NCBI GenBank assembly: GCA_016787755.1 | Contig: JAEUUA010000018.1 | Location: forward strand, 186,001-250,000 | Origin: Cyclobacteriaceae bacterium | GTDB lineage: Bacteria; Bacteroidota; Bacteroidia; Cytophagales; Cyclobacteriaceae | Direction: 5' to 3' | Length of the DNA: 64,000 nt | In this document: piece after piece, positions 64,000-64,000 of the stretch | Numbering within the stretch: position 1 is the stretch's first letter | How the letters are laid out: the number at the start of each line of letters is the position of its first letter | Translations under genes and position numbers: made by a program | Notes under the pieces: model-generated | Databases searched by the model: none | What the model saw: only the letters and a program-made list of their open reading frames with translations | What the model was told of the DNA's origin: nothing

Positions 64000-64000
64000 A

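Noticed and set aside
1..64000. CRISPR array, rRNA genes or complete insertion sequences
   Set aside because: No regularly spaced direct repeats, no rRNA-like stretch and no transposase or integrase was recognised in either strand.

Overview
The window comes from a bacterium of the phylum Bacteroidota, most likely a Cytophagales-like soil or aquatic organism. This rests on a SusC/SusD pair, Tat-signalled Gfo/Idh oxidoreductases, a glutamate-route (C5) heme operon ending in hemJ, TraE-TraN genes of the Bacteroidetes conjugative-transposon type, DUF5690/TIGR03364 genes and an almost complete lack of Shine-Dalgarno sequences. Base composition is AT-rich throughout, with no rRNA, complete tRNA, CRISPR array or intact insertion sequence.

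Layout. (1) 80-9300: amino-sugar locus with an FHS-type sugar permease, NagA, two Tat-exported Gfo/Idh/MocA oxidoreductases, a NagX/DUF5009 membrane protein, an exported alpha/beta hydrolase and a convergent sodium:solute symporter. (2) 9354-15422: accessory patch opening with a truncated gene, a hairpin terminator and what looks like the 3' end of a tRNA-Lys. It holds a short RadC/JAB protein, a HEPN-like gene with a damaged 5' end, palindromic repeats, an iron-type TonB receptor with a small partner, and a 117-residue orphan protein. (3) 15575-25819: apparent organophosphorus locus with an exported phosphodiesterase/phosphatase, SusD, SusC, a TIGR03364 FAD oxidoreductase, a DUF5690 transporter, a phosphonatase-like HAD hydrolase and a PhnZ-like HD oxygenase. 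(4) 25942-29158: GH1 glucosidase, glycosyltransferase and LpxH-like phosphoesterase. (5) 30022-40997: a TonB receptor behind two Fur-like boxes, then one tight operon hemA-C-D-E-F-B-L-H-J that encodes every step from glutamyl-tRNA to protoheme. (6) 41556-42167: gene graveyard with a radC fragment joined to an abiEii fragment, next to another copy of the palindromic repeat. (7) 42528-49188: redox and envelope-signalling genes (YHS, DUF547, OmpR-type regulator, two histidine kinases, DM13 lipoprotein, outer-membrane protein). (8) 49440-51125: second copy of the 117-residue orphan, a phosphoribosyltransferase and a DUF1579-like protein. (9) 51243-64000: leftward conjugation operon of an integrative element (traE, F, G, three traI/TerB-like paralogues, J, K, L, M, N), continuing off the right edge, with an AbiEii-type toxin gene at the border.

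The most unusual signal is a family of palindromic elements inserted in frame inside three conjugation genes. Their structure is a fixed left end, n copies of a 30-bp unit (n = 0, 1 and 3) and a fixed hairpin. They are read in the same frame each time and give a recognisable peptide, much like the Rickettsia palindromic elements. Also notable are a separate ~147-bp imperfect inverted repeat present three times next to truncated genes, the paired 117-residue orphans, and the organophosphorus SusCD locus. All calls were made by eye from sequence; no database search was run.
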